Positions 12,250-25,269 of a DNA stretch of 64,000 bases are shown piece after piece. Below the pieces are notes generated by a model. It saw only the letters and a list, made by a program, of their open reading frames with translations, searched no databases and was not told where the DNA came from. A program made the position numbers and the translations under genes. The stretch's first letter is position 1; each line of letters begins with the position of its first letter. This stretch comes from Casuarius casuarius (Eukaryota; Chordata; Aves; Casuariiformes; Casuariidae), in contig PTFA01000082.1 of the NCBI GenBank assembly GCA_003342895.1, positions 1,369,527 to 1,433,526 of the forward strand. Reading direction: 5' to 3'.

Positions 12250-12345
12250 AGTTTCCTTATTTTACACTGACAGTAACTGAAGGAGAATTGGCCACTGATT
12301 TGATATAGCTCAGTTTGCATTGAACCTAGGCCTAAAGGAGTATTG
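12250..12345 (+). repeat. Possible MIR-like SINE trace
   Basis: The order 'cagtttcc..attttaca..ctga.g..gaatt' and then 'ttgaacctaggcc' parallels the MIR/CORE-SINE 3' half. Identity is low and there is no tRNA-like head. Could be coincidence. Confidence 0.25.
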
Positions 12346-12349
12346 TTCT

Positions 12350-13330
12350 GTGGGTTCGATAAAAACATAAATATAATAAATACCCGAAAACACATTTTCT
12401 GAGCAGTACATAGACATACTCACACAGTTTTCGTGTGATAACAAATAAATCCTCAAACCCTCTAAAACCGGAAAATGCTCTAGAATAAGGGAACTACACA
12501 ATTTTGTTGCACCTGAAGTACTTTGCTTCTCTTCTGTTATTTAAAAAAAGCAAAGTAATAGAAATAAAATGACAGATTTATGTACTATTTAAAAAAATGG
12601 GGGAAATAGTCTGCTTCTCAGTGCTCACTTAGGATATTACTCCAGGATGTGAGAAGATACAGATTTCAAGACTGTTAAAGAGTTCTATTTATCCTACTAT
12701 TGAGTATTTTGGAACGGATACACTCCATCTTATTAATTTTGCCATTCATTGAACCAAACTCTGAAAAAGTTCATGTTTAGCTGGTATCCAAGTGCTTATA
12801 ACATTAAACTGGGAGATAGAAAAGCTGTTTTCCAGGTTCTGTTTCAATAAATATGCAAGTATCTTATAAGAAAAAGTCCAAAGATATTATTTTTTTCCTT
12901 AATGCTAACTGTGATGTTCTGTGATGCTAAGGATGACAACTTACATTAATCTATGCTTTTTCACATGGGAGTTGTCAGTCCAAATATGGACCAATCAAAT
13001 AATTAATGTGTAAATATAAACTTGACTATTCTATATCTTTACATAGATATATATCTCTATCTTATATAAGATAAGAAATCTGTATCTTATATTCCCTACC
13101 TTTTTTCACATTAGAAGCAAGGAGGAACTTCCTTGCTGGCTTTGTGAATCTTGCAGCAAAACACTTCTTCAGATAAACCAATTTGGCAAATTTAAACTGA
13201 ATTCAGAAATGACTTCTGAATGAAAGTTGCAGGGCTTCTCACTAAATTATTATTTTATTGATTACGTTATTTACTCAAAAAAATGTTACGACCTCTTTTT
13301 AATCTGATCTGTATTATANCTAACATCAGG
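12350..13330. other. AT-rich stretch with palindromes only
   Basis: No coding signal. Two AT palindromes sit at 13045-13056 and 13058-13073. Confidence 0.55.
13045..13073. repeat. Twin perfect AT palindromes
   Basis: AGATATATATCT (13045-13056) and TATCTTATATAAGATA (13058-13073) are each perfectly self-complementary and are separated by one base. In AT-rich DNA such palindromes often arise by chance, but they are cruciform-capable and tend to be unstable. Confidence 0.75.
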
Positions 13331-13337
13331 ATTCACA

Positions 13338-13559
13338 TTGATTGCTGTCATTCTGACAATTAGGACCAGCTTGTCTGAAGAGTTTGTAATTGAGGGAACT
13401 ATCACTGCAATTCACCACAGTGAGACACCCTGTTGTGTTCATGTGTGCAGAGAATCATCAGCTGCACTGGGGATGCAGCTTGATTTACTTATGGAAGGAA
13501 GGATTTCTTGTAAAGGTGCCATTGAAGCTTTCATAAAATGGGAGCTAGACAGGTATTAA
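13338..13559 (+). other. Anonymous ORF, possible exon-like segment
   Basis: A 73-codon frame has fairly balanced amino-acid composition, including acidic and basic residues, four cysteines and no low-complexity runs. This is unlike most chance frames here. It is preceded by a pyrimidine-poor AG near 13361 and ends close to a 'GACAG|GTATTA' that could be a splice donor (about 13553). I recognise no domain, and neither a start context nor a partner exon can be shown. It may be an eroded repeat or chance. Confidence 0.12.
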
Positions 13560-13770
13560 TTTCTGATTATGCATCATTTTGAGAAACTGTAACTGAACAA
13601 TGAAGCCCTACATTGGAAGAAGGCTCAGAGGAGCTGGGCAAGGGTGATGTTCCAACAAAGCTTAGGGAAGAACTAGGGACTGACTGACTAGAGTTGTTGC
13701 AAAGAAAGCTGAATTTAATCTCAGCACAAAGGGGACCCCAGGGCAGGCTTTGTTTTAGATAAAGGGCTAC

Positions 13771-13850
13771 ATCAGCTGAGTAGATCAGCCAGCTAGATCA
13801 GTCAAGAGGATCAGCTGGTTATATCAGCTGAGTGAATCAACCAGCTGTGT
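13771..13850 (+). repeat. Degenerate ATCAGCTG tandem array
   Basis: About six imperfect copies of an ATCAGCTGAGTAG-like unit, including ATCAGCCAGCTAG, GGATCAGCTGG and GAATCAACCAGCTG variants, follow one another at spacing of about 12-18 bp. Most copies contain CAGCTG, an E-box palindrome. About 110 bp downstream is a TATA-like TATAAAA (13965-13971) and then AATAAA (about 13982). Array plus TATA plus polyadenylation signal is compatible with an LTR U3/R, but no borders were found. Confidence 0.6.
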
Positions 13851-14539
13851 AACTGCTCCTTCCTGAGGAAGTCAAAAGAGTGCAAATGCCTTCATGCATT
13901 AAGCAGGCCAGCATGGGGGTGGAAGTGGAGGGGGTTATTTGTGTGGCTCAGCCCAATGAAGAGTATAAAACCCAAATAATGAATAAAATGAGCTTTGAAG
14001 ACATCAATGGCCTTGAGTTAGTTTCAACCCATGTTTTCTTTCCTAGTGATGCCTGGAGTCATGATGGTGAGCATATGATAGAGACCAGCAATGAGAACTA
14101 TATTTGTATTATGATTCAAGTGTATACTGCACTCTGTTAAGTGTAATTTGCACTTGTATTGTAATTTAAATATATTGCTGTATGATTCTGCTAAATCAAA
14201 ATCCTGTGAAATGTCAAAGAACTTCAAATAAGTAAATTTGGCATTAAATGTTAAACCCTCCATGTGTGGAAAATCTAAAAGACCTGGTCAGAGTATTGGA
14301 CTCTGATAGTAACAGATATATCTCCTGTCCTACACTTAAACTGCCCATTTATTTATCCATACTGAATAATCTTTAAACATCTAGATGACTCCCTCTCAGT
14401 AGGGGAAGAGAAATAATAACAAATTGTGTCTAGAAGTTTATTTTTAACANAGCAAATATAATTTGCTTTTCAAGTGCTATGAAGTGAGAAAATGTTTGCT
14501 ATTTAACATGTTTGATATCTTGATTAGTAAAGTCGGAAG

Positions 14540-14581
14540 CTCATAGACTATGAGCATGCACACATGCACACACACACACAA
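14540..14581. repeat. CTCATAG palindrome next to (CA)n
   Basis: CTCATAG-A-CTATGAG (14540-14554) is a perfect 7-bp inverted repeat with a one-base centre. It is followed by GCATGCACACATGCACACAC-type alternating sequence ending in a pure CA tract at 14581. Confidence 0.7.
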
Positions 14582-14599
14582 GCTCAATATTGAAATGTG

Positions 14600-15810
14600 A
14601 CCCTGTTTTGGCCTTTTGTTTTGTTCTGCAGATGTATCGTGAGACAGATCTCACTCTCCTCTGTCTCTTCAATGAGCAGGGGATACTATTACAGGTCATA
14701 TTCTGTAAATTATTTTCATTATAAGAATTCATCAGGTTAATTGCAGTAGTGGCTGCAACAGGTCTTGTTCTGTAAACAGNGCTACTTTGTTCAACATATC
14801 TTATCAGAGTAAGTTAAAGCCCTGTAAGTAGGTTTTTATGCTGAGGCAAAGCATACATTAAAATGATGAATTGTTGGGAATCATGATCAGAGAAAGGTAA
14901 ATTTGTATTTCCTGCTTGAATAAATTTTACTGTCTTACATTTGGTTTGTAGATAATAGAAGCATGCATTTTGTGACAAAATAGGCCTATTCAAGCACGTG
15001 GATGCTCAGCCAGCTCTCAATCATTGTCACGACTGGGGAAGTAACTGTGGTATTTTCAAGTAACTATTGTTTGCAGAAATAAATCACAGTAATACAAAAA
15101 TAATATAAGAGAAACAACATGCAGCTATCTTCTTGTTAATTTTGTCTGTATGTACACTACATTGGACATCTTAAAAAATTATTTTTCTAATAGCCATTAC
15201 TAGTTGTGGAATGAGTTATCTCATTATCTGCTGGCCTATGGCACAAATATCTATCTTCTTTTGCAAAATCACAAAACCCCTACTGTGGAGAAGGTAAGTA
15301 TAATAAATAGTAAGCTACAACACAACACTTCAAGAATAAAAACTTGTTTTGTGCTAGAAATTTCTGAAGTTGATTATCACCAGAAATATCAAATTAACAT
15401 TGAAAATACTAAATAACCAAGCTTGTCAGAAGGGGTTATGAACCATTTCTTCAGCTGTCCTAATAAATCATTCCCACTTATCTGATTATCTAAGGGCTAA
15501 TGTATATCCTCGGAAAGTGGAACTGAATCTTTATCATACAAAAAACAACCAACCAAAGACTCGAGAAACTGCTCTAGAATCTCCCCCACCTAAAAATATC
15601 ACGTTCTCCATCTGGTAACAACCTACAGTGATGGTATCAATATTTCAACAACAGATTCTGCTTAAAGGCCACTCATAACATTTATTTTCTGTAGTATTTC
15701 TCTGAAAATATATCCACATGCTTGCCTCCAAGTAAGGTCAGATCTGAAGAAACACAGTATCTACCATCATCCTTTGTCTACAGTTTTGATGCCTACATCT
15801 TGAAGTATGT
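14600..15810. other. No recognisable feature
   Basis: AT-rich unique sequence with an N near 14780. The short ORFs (63 and 70 codons) show no domain. Confidence 0.55.
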
Positions 15811-15816
15811 TTACTA

Positions 15817-16161
15817 ATGCCAAGCATGAAAGAAGAAAAGGAAAAGCTGCAGGAGCTCCAACAAGACCTCGAAACCATGTCAAAGGGCAGAATCAATCCT
15901 TACGATAATGGCATTGTTGGGGCAGCTATTGTCTCTGTCAGAATGATCATCCTTTCGGAAAACAACAGAGTGACAGCAAACACTACGTATTTTTCCTTAT
16001 GCAATCTGCATAAACTTACAGACAACTCGTTCAGGCCTCACTCCTCTTCTACAGTCTCCTACCAGGGAGCATGCTCAGCTGTTGCAGCGAAAGCAGGCCA
16101 AAATCAGAGCGCTGAAAGCGGGTTACTCCCTTACAAAGCAGATCCAAATATAAGGTCATGA
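15817..16161 (+). other. Anonymous 114-codon ORF, probably not a gene
   Basis: The frame opens with a charged, heptad-like stretch (KEEKEKLQELQQDLETM, residues about 5-21), then GRINPYDNG (about 24-32), a short hydrophobic patch and an S/T/A-rich tail. The first third looks more protein-like than its surroundings and could be an eroded exon or processed-pseudogene piece. I cannot place it in any family with confidence. No upstream splice acceptor, Kozak context or downstream polyadenylation signal stands out. Confidence 0.12.
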
Positions 16162-18490
16162 AGTAATGTTTCCCCTGCCCCTTTTCTTGGAATAGAAACT
16201 AACATCTAGCCAATCTTAACAGTGTATTGCATGTTCTTTACATTAACATAGCAGCTGGATTTTCAAGTAACTTAAAGTAGACTCTCATCAGTGTGGTGTA
16301 GGGCTGCATCACAAAGGAAGTAGGATTAAAAACCAAAAGCTTACATGTGCATCAAAATTATCATACCAAAGAATCTGACTTTAATCACACACAGCTTCAT
16401 TAATCAGCAGTTCTGTTACACGTATCTACATTTTGGGAGGTATAACTGATGATTAAACTTTTCTAGAACCTTGAGTTTTAGCATCCACAGTCATCATAGA
16501 AATAACCTACAGAAAAATAAGGAGAATGGGGGAGTACTGCTTTCAAATATTTTCACAAGATANGTGAATCAAAATTTCTTTGATAGTCAGACTAAAGTAA
16601 TGTAGACCTTTAAAGTGGGGAAATCAGGATTTAACCCCTTAGACAACAATACATATGGACTTTTAGCAATACCCCTACATTGACAAAAGAGATATTGCCA
16701 AAAACCTCTTGAGCCACAATNTGCGAACAAAGAAAGAACAACTGAGAAGACCATAATCACTTTTAGGGTCCATTAGAAGATAAATTGCCTTTCTAATTAA
16801 CACTATTCACAAACAGATCTTGAAAATATTGTGCATACTTCTGTGAAAAGGATTATGTAAATAAAATGCATTTGCAAAATTGCTGAATGTGCCAAGATTT
16901 CTGTTTATTCAGTGGAGCAGTCTAGTAGGTCTATCCAGTAAATAATGTTATCATCATGCAGGTGACAATGTAAATTTACCCAATAGCCAAGCTCTTAAGT
17001 TTTATCTTATAAATAATGCACATAATAAAAGAAGAATAATATGCATAACTAAACATCTGACTAGAGAAATAATACATATTTTTAGATGACTAGTGTGTAC
17101 AGGATGTAGCTGATCTTTTTTATGTGATGGCTCTTGCAGGTAAACACTGCATATTTTATGAGTCTGGATTAGTGGAGCTCCACTACAGTTAAACTAAGAT
17201 GAGCTTCTAATTTAACAGGCATTTTTGAGTGCTCTACAATCAGCATGCACCCATATTGTCTTGAAAATTTGTATCCTTGAATGGTGTAGAAAGTAAGTTT
17301 AGTACTAAAATTTTATAGACTTTGAGACTGGATTCTTATCATTTAACTTTATTCACCTAAAAGTAAGTAGATTCCTTCAAAGATCAACAGAGAGTTCAGC
17401 ACCTGCAGAACATGTGTCCCACTAGTCATGGAAGGAACCTAAATGAACAGGTTGGACTTACATAATAGCAATCCTGTTGTTCTGTCACAGTCTCAAAATA
17501 CGATCATGACACAGTTTTAAGGAGACAGGACGCCTCTTAATAGACTGCTATAGATAGAAAAAGAGGAGACAAGTTTTAAGGCATAGAAGTCCTTCCTCAG
17601 GACTGAAATAAAAACAGCAATCTTCAAAGTTACATACAAGTTGAAAATGATGAATTTGTTTTGATTACATTGGACTACCTAAAATAAAAAGGTATATAGT
17701 ATGGCAAATGGTATTAGCAGTGGAAAGGCTATGGGCAAAAAAGACAGCTGATGAGATCCTAAGTAGATGATTAGTTTTACCCATGTAAAACTTCAGCCGT
17801 TTATTCATGAGGGCATTTGGTGCATTTAAACTGTCATAGCCACAACAGCACGAGTATGCTAGCCTAATCTAATCACCCTGGCTACATCTGTAGTCAGTGG
17901 AGATAAACTGGTGGAATGAATGACCCTCTCAGAGTTACTCAATCTTTTCAATTAGAAAAACTGACTATAGAAGGTAACTATAATGTTACATGAGATGAAT
18001 TCCACCATTTGTAAGGGTTTTCTGAAATACAGCATACTTATCCCCCAGTCTGACTCATACTAATTNACCCATTAAGCTTGACAACAGATACATCTAGTAT
18101 TCCTTCCATACAGGGAAGCAATATTTAAAAAAATATTAGGAGTTATTTGTACAAAGCATCTTCACATTAGGTGATACATTACAGTAATTATCTTCATGAA
18201 CATTGCAAGACTGCCCCATTCAACTTACTGCCCCAGTGTACAGATACGCACATTTAGGGTTAATGGGACCTCAGTAAATGTAGTGTATGCGCATGCTAAC
18301 TTATATAGGCTTGGATCTGCTGTATAAATTACAATTCTCCATCTCCATTCTACCTTGGGAGATATTGTTCCCAGCCTAAAAAGTAAGTTTAATAAAGTGT
18401 CTAAATACATTTGATACTACTCTCTTACTGTTCAATGCAAGGTATAAAACACTTAGGAAGTTATAAATCACAGGACACTTTAAGAGTATT
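16162..18490. other. No recognisable feature
   Basis: Unique AT-rich DNA with Ns at about 16563, 16721 and 18066. I found no ORF above 61 codons, no retroelement motif and no RNA gene. Confidence 0.55.
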
Positions 18491-18499
18491 TATGTGGTC

Positions 18500-18615
18500 C
18501 AGTAGAAAGACACAAAGCTCTTCCCTTTCTCTGTGTGACTTTAGCATGTTCTTTTGCTTTGTGACAATCCTTTACTAAGTCTCAATTACCACTACATCAA
18601 TAAAACATGTTGATG
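18500..18615 (+). repeat. Possible MIR-like SINE fragment
   Basis: 'ctctgtgtgactttagcatgttc' (split by changes) followed by 'tctcaatta.cca.ctacat.aataaaa' mirrors the MIR core 'tgtgtgaccttgggcaagt..ctcagtttcc..tgtaaaa'. The 5' tRNA-related part is absent. The call relies on motif order only. Confidence 0.35.
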
Positions 18616-18619
18616 ACAC

Positions 18620-20590
18620 ATGCAGGACACAGATCTCAAATATTAACATTAGCATTTTACTACTAGATAAGATGTAGACTGTATTTCAGCAAAAAATTAA
18701 ATGTCCATGGTTGTATTTTTCCTAACAATGAAATCCCTGTTTGTTTCATTTTAGTACAGTTTGCTTTTAAGCCTAGTCCTTACTCANCTATTGACAGTCC
18801 TTATTCCTACCACAGATGAGTATCTCCAAAACCACAATGATTTTCCCACTGTACAAATGCTAACTGCGTGTAACAAAGAAAGAATTCGGTGAGTTATAAA
18901 TGGTCCTTCAGGAAGCCTGTGCAAACTAGATAGGAACACAGAACTTCAGAGCTTCATTCACTGGACCATCAAGAATTCAAATTAATAGATATGTTAGTGT
19001 ATTGATTGATCTATCTTCCAGCATGGACTAAGTCAAACAGAACTTATCTGGCCAAATCTGAAGCATGATTCCAAATATTCTTTGTATTTCTACTAGTTCT
19101 GGATATGTACTTTCTTACATTGGCAGATGAAGTTATCTGAGCATTTCAGGACCCCTGTTGTTGACCATCTCTTTTCTGTGCTAGAAGGCACTACTAGTCT
19201 GTTTAATTCAGGATCTTTTTTTCTATAGTTTTCATGCTCAAATATACTATAATATATCCCTGTAACAACATGGCCAATTAAAAAAAATTCTTCTATGGCA
19301 GGAGAACTATTAAAGAGAGCAATTTTCTTGAGGAAAGAATTAACTCTGGTTCGGTCTGTGGACAGCTCACAAGACTATACTGCAGACCATTCACAGACTC
19401 TATGCTTATGAGAAGAGAAAATACCTTGCGGTAGAAGTGTACATAACTTAAAAGGAGAAACAAACCAATTGAAGGAACCTTCTCCTTAGATGATTGCTTC
19501 ATGTCCTCTTGCATCTAGAACACCTCTCTGGGAAGTAAGGATCTCAAATAATAGGAAAAGGCTACTATAGGCAAAGCTGGGTGTATAATGCCAGTGACTT
19601 GACTGCTGGATATGAAAGCAATGGACATTGACCATCTTGCAGCAGAAAAAGAAGAGAGAAAATGTAATCTCTTCTCTAAGAGACTAGAGGTCAGGATATC
19701 CATGGTAGCATTTTGAGATGCACCCATCCTGGAAGGCAGAATGAAAAACTAAGTAAATGATGCAGGTTTATAATTATAATGAATTACAGAACTTTTAGAA
19801 TAGAAGGAGCTGGTATGGAAAGGATGAATTTAATCTGAACCAAGATGGAAAGTAAGTTATTAGCACTCCAATATGCAGTAGGAGAGAAGAGTGTAGAAAC
19901 TAATGATTGGGGAATACAGAGTGATACAGAAGAGCAGAGTTTGGAATGACACATCTTTCAGGGCCGAGGGCAATAAAATGTCTTCAAGAAAAGAGAAGGC
20001 AGAAAAGTTGATAAAATTCAGGCATGAAATAGTGAAGAGTAGTCTTAATGATTAAAGTTCAGTTTAAATACCANTTAAAACAGCTGCGTAGACCAAGATC
20101 AAACATAAGTGTGTTTCTATTCGGGCACAAAAAAGATAAAGAAATAAAATGGAATGCTTGTCTCTAAATGAAGATATTAACTAATAGGCATGTCTGGCAC
20201 GATGGAAAGAAGATAGTCAGCAGAAAACTTGTAATACCAAAGAATGAATTATATAAAAATGCACTGTGAGACGCACTTGTGAAGAAATGTTATTGAATGC
20301 CCAAGAAAGCATAGAGACTAATGAAGTTAATTGAATGAACAAACACCACAGAACTTCTACAGGTTGAAACTGAGTGGCTAAAAAAGGGAAGAATATAGTC
20401 TGAAGACTACTCTGTAAGTTATCTGAATAGCATAGCAACAGCGGTTGAATTGTTACCAAAGGCCATCGAGGTGCAACAGCAGAAAATACACATTAATGGG
20501 TGAATTCTGCTAGTGAGCATAGTCTAATATCAGGAAGGAATGTGAGGCAGAACCTAAAATTCCAAAGTGCATAGTACTCCTCCTAGTTCA
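18620..20590. other. No recognisable feature
   Basis: Purine-rich and AT-rich unique DNA with short minus-strand frames (19293-19514, 19515-19727, 20217-20459), none with a domain. The lower part may include unrecognisable 5' remains of the L3-like element that becomes readable after 20600. Confidence 0.5.
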
Positions 20591-20599
20591 AAATATAAA

Positions 20600-22165
20600 C
20601 TATGATCATAATGCCTTAAAATTAAACAGAAACAACCCCTTACTACAACATAGTAAACATTAAAAAATCCCAAGAATATAGGAAAATGAAGATTTTTTAA
20701 AGGAAATTAAAAGGAGCAGCTAAAAGGGTGAAGAAGTTGCATCAGTGGAGACAGTGTTTAAAGACTCCAGATTACAAGCTCAGAGTAAACGTATGCCAGC
20801 TCCCACAAAAACTTTAATCATACTTTAAAGAGCCAACAAAATTAAATGGTAGGAGAATATAAGGGAATTAGAGGTCTCCTGTTATAATAAATAAGAGTGT
20901 ATTCAGCTTTGGTGGAAAGAAGAATTATGACCACGGGGAGGAAGGGTAGTCTGGTCAATAATCTGCATTAGGTTTAACAAAACTTTCACAATATCCCTTA
21001 TAAAAGACTCTTAAAGAAATTAAAGTTGTATGATAAAGAGAAATACTCTCTCATGGATTATTGACTGAATAAAAAATAAGATGCAAAGAACAGGAATGAA
21101 TAGCCAGTTTTCATAATGCATTTGCAGTACTGGCAGAATCTCACAGGGATTGTGCTGGACCCTCTGTTGCTCATTCTGCTTATTAATGAACAGGAAAGGA
21201 GTTGAAAGGTGAGCTGACAAAGTTTGTTTATGATATAAAATTGTCCAAGATAAAACCTTTACTGACTAACACTGTAGAAGAATCTCATGATATTGAGTGA
21301 TTTCTCATGTTGATTAAAGCAATTAATACATCCTGGAAAATATATGTGTAAGTATAAACACAGTGATGGGCTCTAAATTAGCTATTATTCCTCAGGAAAG
21401 AGATCATATATAGTTCTTTGGAAACACCAATTTAATGGCAGTTAAAAAGGCAAATTAAATATAAGGTCTACTAAAAAGGATATAAAGAATACAAGAAAGC
21501 TTAATTTTGCCATTGTACCACTACGGGATTCTTTCATAATTTGAGCAATTGCATGCAGTCTTGGTTTCTCCTTTTCATAAAGTAAAGTAGGAGAAGCCAG
21601 CAAAAATGGCAACAAGGATTATCAGAAGTTTAGTCTGGCATCTACAAAAGGCGAGATTAAACCGTCTGTAACTTTTCACATTGTGAAAGAGATTATAAAG
21701 TTCAGAGAGAGAGAAATATAAAATCATTAATAACAGAGTGAAAATAAACATGGAATGATAATTTACTGTTTTTCGCAACAGAAAAATAGGGACATATAAA
21801 AAAAATCAAACACCTTGTTTAAAGATAATACTTTCTCACAGGCAGAATGAAAGTTGGAGCTCATAGACACAGGAGGAGCTGGCTACCACACCCACTGTTG
21901 TAAAATGATTCCAAAAGCAATTAGACAAGGAAAGGCCTCTCATAGGATATTAAAAATAGTGGAGCATGTGGAGCAGCCTTGCATTTCATGGAAATCTCTA
22001 AATTGCAGATTCCTGGAATATGGGAGGGAGTAATGGCAAAATTATCATTCTGCACTTTCCTTGTTACATATTCTTTTCCTTATTATCTGCTATAAGCTAC
22101 CATTTGAGATAGGACACTGAGGTAAGTAGATCTTGGTCTGATCCAATATAATTAGTTCTCCTGTT
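20600..22165 (+). mobile_element. Ancient CR1/L3-like LINE remnant, plus strand
   Basis: About 1.5 kb preserves the order of an L3-type CR1 element. The linker before the RT palm reads KLKGAAK-like near 20706-20730. A decayed 'FNK.F..I.....LLKKL' palm segment lies at about 20970-21020. The RT 'GS.LGPLLL.LLIN' equivalent lies at about 21148-21190, and a decayed FADD equivalent at about 21215-21235, where the text reads F-V-Y-D. 'SQERD' text follows near 21392-21405. The 3' tail ends at about 22120-22155 with 'taagtagatcttggtctgatcc', the CR1/L3 counterpart of 'agatggaccttggtctgatcc'. No frame is open. High divergence with retained co-linearity indicates a very old insertion. Confidence 0.75.
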
Positions 22166-22169
22166 TTCA

Positions 22170-24590
22170 CCATTGCTTTCATAGCTTATAACCTGAAACA
22201 GTTTCAATTTTGGCCACATTGAAACTAAATGTGAAATATTCACAAGCTCCCCGAAAACAATGAAATGGAAGAGCATACAGAAGCAAAAAGATCAGAGCAA
22301 AATGGTATATCAAATGCCAAATATAAAATTTGAAATCAGAAATGGATGTGATTATCAAAACACAATGTGCAAATGGAAGAGAGAGGTACCTAGAATCTCA
22401 TACAGCTGCAGATGTGAGAATACAAAGCAAACTAGCAAAAGAGTGATTACACGAAAGACAGAAGGACAAAGATGCATTAAAGCTAATGCAGGATAAAAAT
22501 TTTCAGCAGGCTGATACGATCAACGGTATTGAAAAAAAAAAAAGCAGTGTAAAGAAATGACTTGGAGGCCCTGGGAAATGACCAAGACTATTCCTTTTGA
22601 GATTCTAGTATTCTATTATGGTCAGTAGACTGGAAAGAGCAAATGCCAAATTGAATGGGAGTGGGAAAGTAGAAAATCAAGCACATCTCCAAGGAGGTAA
22701 GTAGTCAAGTGGGAAAGATATGGAGAACTGTTTCATGAAGACTGGAAAGAGATCCACGTAGAGTTAATAGAAACTACAGAAAGAGGGGGAAAAAGGTAGT
22801 TTTGAGATGCAGGAGTAAAGAAGAAATACAAAGAAATGGACTAGAAAGAATGACAAGTAAATTGTGATTGGTCACATTGACAAGTAATTAATTATCTTGA
22901 AAATTACTGAGGAATTGCTCAATAGTGCAAAGAACCAATTAAGCTGTGAAGCAATTATATGATGAATGAAGTACTGTATAAAGTAAATACGCAGAAAAAT
23001 AAAGTANTATGAATCAATAACATAGATAATCAGTAATGAAGTAAACCAGTTATGTCAATAAGCAGATATGTAGTAAATCAATCATGGAATGAATCAATTG
23101 GTGGGAAAATAAAAACAGTGAGATTTATTTAAAGAATATGGCTAATATATAAAGAATAGTTATACAGCTTCTAAAAAAGCATGCTGAAAATAACTATTAC
23201 TCCCTTCTCCTCTTTCACACTCTCCCTCTCCAGACATAAGAATGTATTTATTTTACCCTGTCCTTCCCTTCTCCTTGCTCTTTAGGCAGCTTAATTTCTT
23301 ACATCTATAGTAGACTTTGTTCAGTTCTCAGCAATAGAGAGAAGCTTAAGAACTAACATAACTTTTACCAGCATATGTCACAGTTGCCAAAAAACAAATA
23401 CCACTACTTTTGGAGATTGTTAAAGAACAGAGATGCTCAAGCCATAAAGTCTCTGGTTTGCAGACAGGCTAGAGAAAGATATCTTCTAGTACCATGGCAT
23501 AAAAAAGTATTTATACAAATCTTACAGACTACATGACAGTTCCCTACACTTGGGAACCATCAGTGACCCAATTAGGATAGATCTATGGCTGAATTGTGAA
23601 ATCTGTGCTAGTAAATAAAACCAACCAGGCATCTTTCTCTGCCATGGAGGCCAACTGGTATAGCACATCTCATGTTCATACAGCTAAAATTTCTTTCCAT
23701 CTGATATACAGTAGCCACAACATAAGCATGTATTGAGAATGGTCCCTGGCTCATCTTAAACCCCTCAACAATGCCCAAGCACTGTTTGAGAAAGCACTGC
23801 TATTTGGGTCAAAATCATGCTAGAAACTATGTTAGCACGTCAAAAGTATAGCTGACCATATGAGCTCCTGGCCCTGCTTCCTTTATTAGTATACAGGTAG
23901 CTAATGTTTCTTCAGAGTGCCAAAAATTAATTTCAGAAGTAAACACCTGGCATATTGGCTTCTTTCTCCAGCTCTGATTAAAGCCTCTACAAAAGACAAA
24001 AAGAAAAATCTACAAATGTAAAGCTGAGATAGAGCTGTATGGCACAGCTATATGTATGTTAGCAAACCAGAGTGTCAGGACCAATTGTCTAAAATAGAAA
24101 GCCATTTCAAAGAAGAAGAAGAAGATTAGGTTTTTAAAATGTGCAAATAAAAAGTTTAAGATTTACACTTTATTATTTTTTTCTTTTTAATGACTAAGTA
24201 TTTACCCAAACCAACATAAACTTGCAAAATTTCAGTTTTTAAATCACCATTTTATCTTGAACAAAATTTCAGCCAAAAATTTTCACTTTATCCTCTTAAC
24301 AATGATTCAAGGTTTTCTCTGTGATTCTGGTACACAATTCTGTCCACAAAAAATCCATTTGGACGCATCAGATGGCTTCTATATATATTCTCCTAGCCAT
24401 CAGGTTGCTCAACATTTACAGTGTTACTGAAATTGTGGAAGTACATGTCATATCTTGTATCACTTCTCATATGTCAGTTAAATAGCTTTTCTTTCTTAAT
24501 GTTTATATTCCTGATGTATTTCTAGTGAGCAATGATATACTTCATTTTTGCTACACTGGNAAAGCCAGCCTATCATAGAGTATCTCTATG
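22170..24590. other. No gene recognised
   Basis: Purine-rich DNA with one 78-codon frame (22260-22496) of K/R/Q-rich low-complexity text, an A12 run near 22531, and repeated AATCA/AGTAA-like words at about 22960-23110 that look like decayed short-period sequence. Nothing else identified. Confidence 0.5.
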
Positions 24591-24599
24591 TTGACACCT

Positions 24600-25010
24600 A
24601 GAGTACTGGGGGCAGGATTCAGTTTGAAATTAAGATGCCTGAAGGTAGGGGTCTACATCTGGGAGTCTACTTTCCTGCCCGATAGCTAAGCTCATTGAAA
24701 GTCAAGGCAATTCCAGTCAATACAGTCAATGGAGCCCAGAGAGCTCTGGGGTGAGCTCANTTTGGTTGCCTAAACAATAGGTGTCATTTGAGATGCACGG
24801 TGATACCCAAGACCTGCACGTGGGGCTTGCGGATATGAGACAGACCACAAGGAAGACACATTCTCTTGTCCAGTGATGTTCAGCAATAGTAATGGAAGCT
24901 CAGATGACCGAGCACTCCTTTAGGCACCTAAATGAATACATCTTAATTTAGGTGTCTGAATCTTCCCTGAGACAACCGAGAGTTGAAATGCATCTGCCTC
25001 AATCTTTTCC
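24600..25010. repeat. Old amniote interspersed repeat with TTAGGCACCTAA hairpin
   Basis: The block opens with 'gggcaggattca' and contains 'tagggg.tctacatctgggagtctac', 'gtcaatggagccc' and, at about 24922-24962, TTAGGCACCTAAAT facing ATTTAGGTGTCTGAA. This wording is typical of old non-autonomous repeats found across birds, crocodilians and turtles, possibly derived from a DNA transposon. The paired arms differ at about three positions. Orientation and family name are not assigned. Confidence 0.4.
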
Positions 25011-25269
25011 TTAGAGTTAGCAGCCCAGAAATGCCCAAAGTGCTTTTCTTTCTTGTTTCAGTTTGCATTAATCTTTCTTGAATATGAATGATCACAACTA
25101 CACCTATATTCTAGGTGAGGATTTACTGGCGTTCTTTATAATGGACAAGCTTTTCCCCTGGTCTCTGGAAAATATTATCTGATACTTCAGTAAAGATAAT
25201 CTAAAACATGCAAGCAAATGCACATGGCTAATGGGAATGAGTGTATAGAATACAACATGTCAGCATGAA

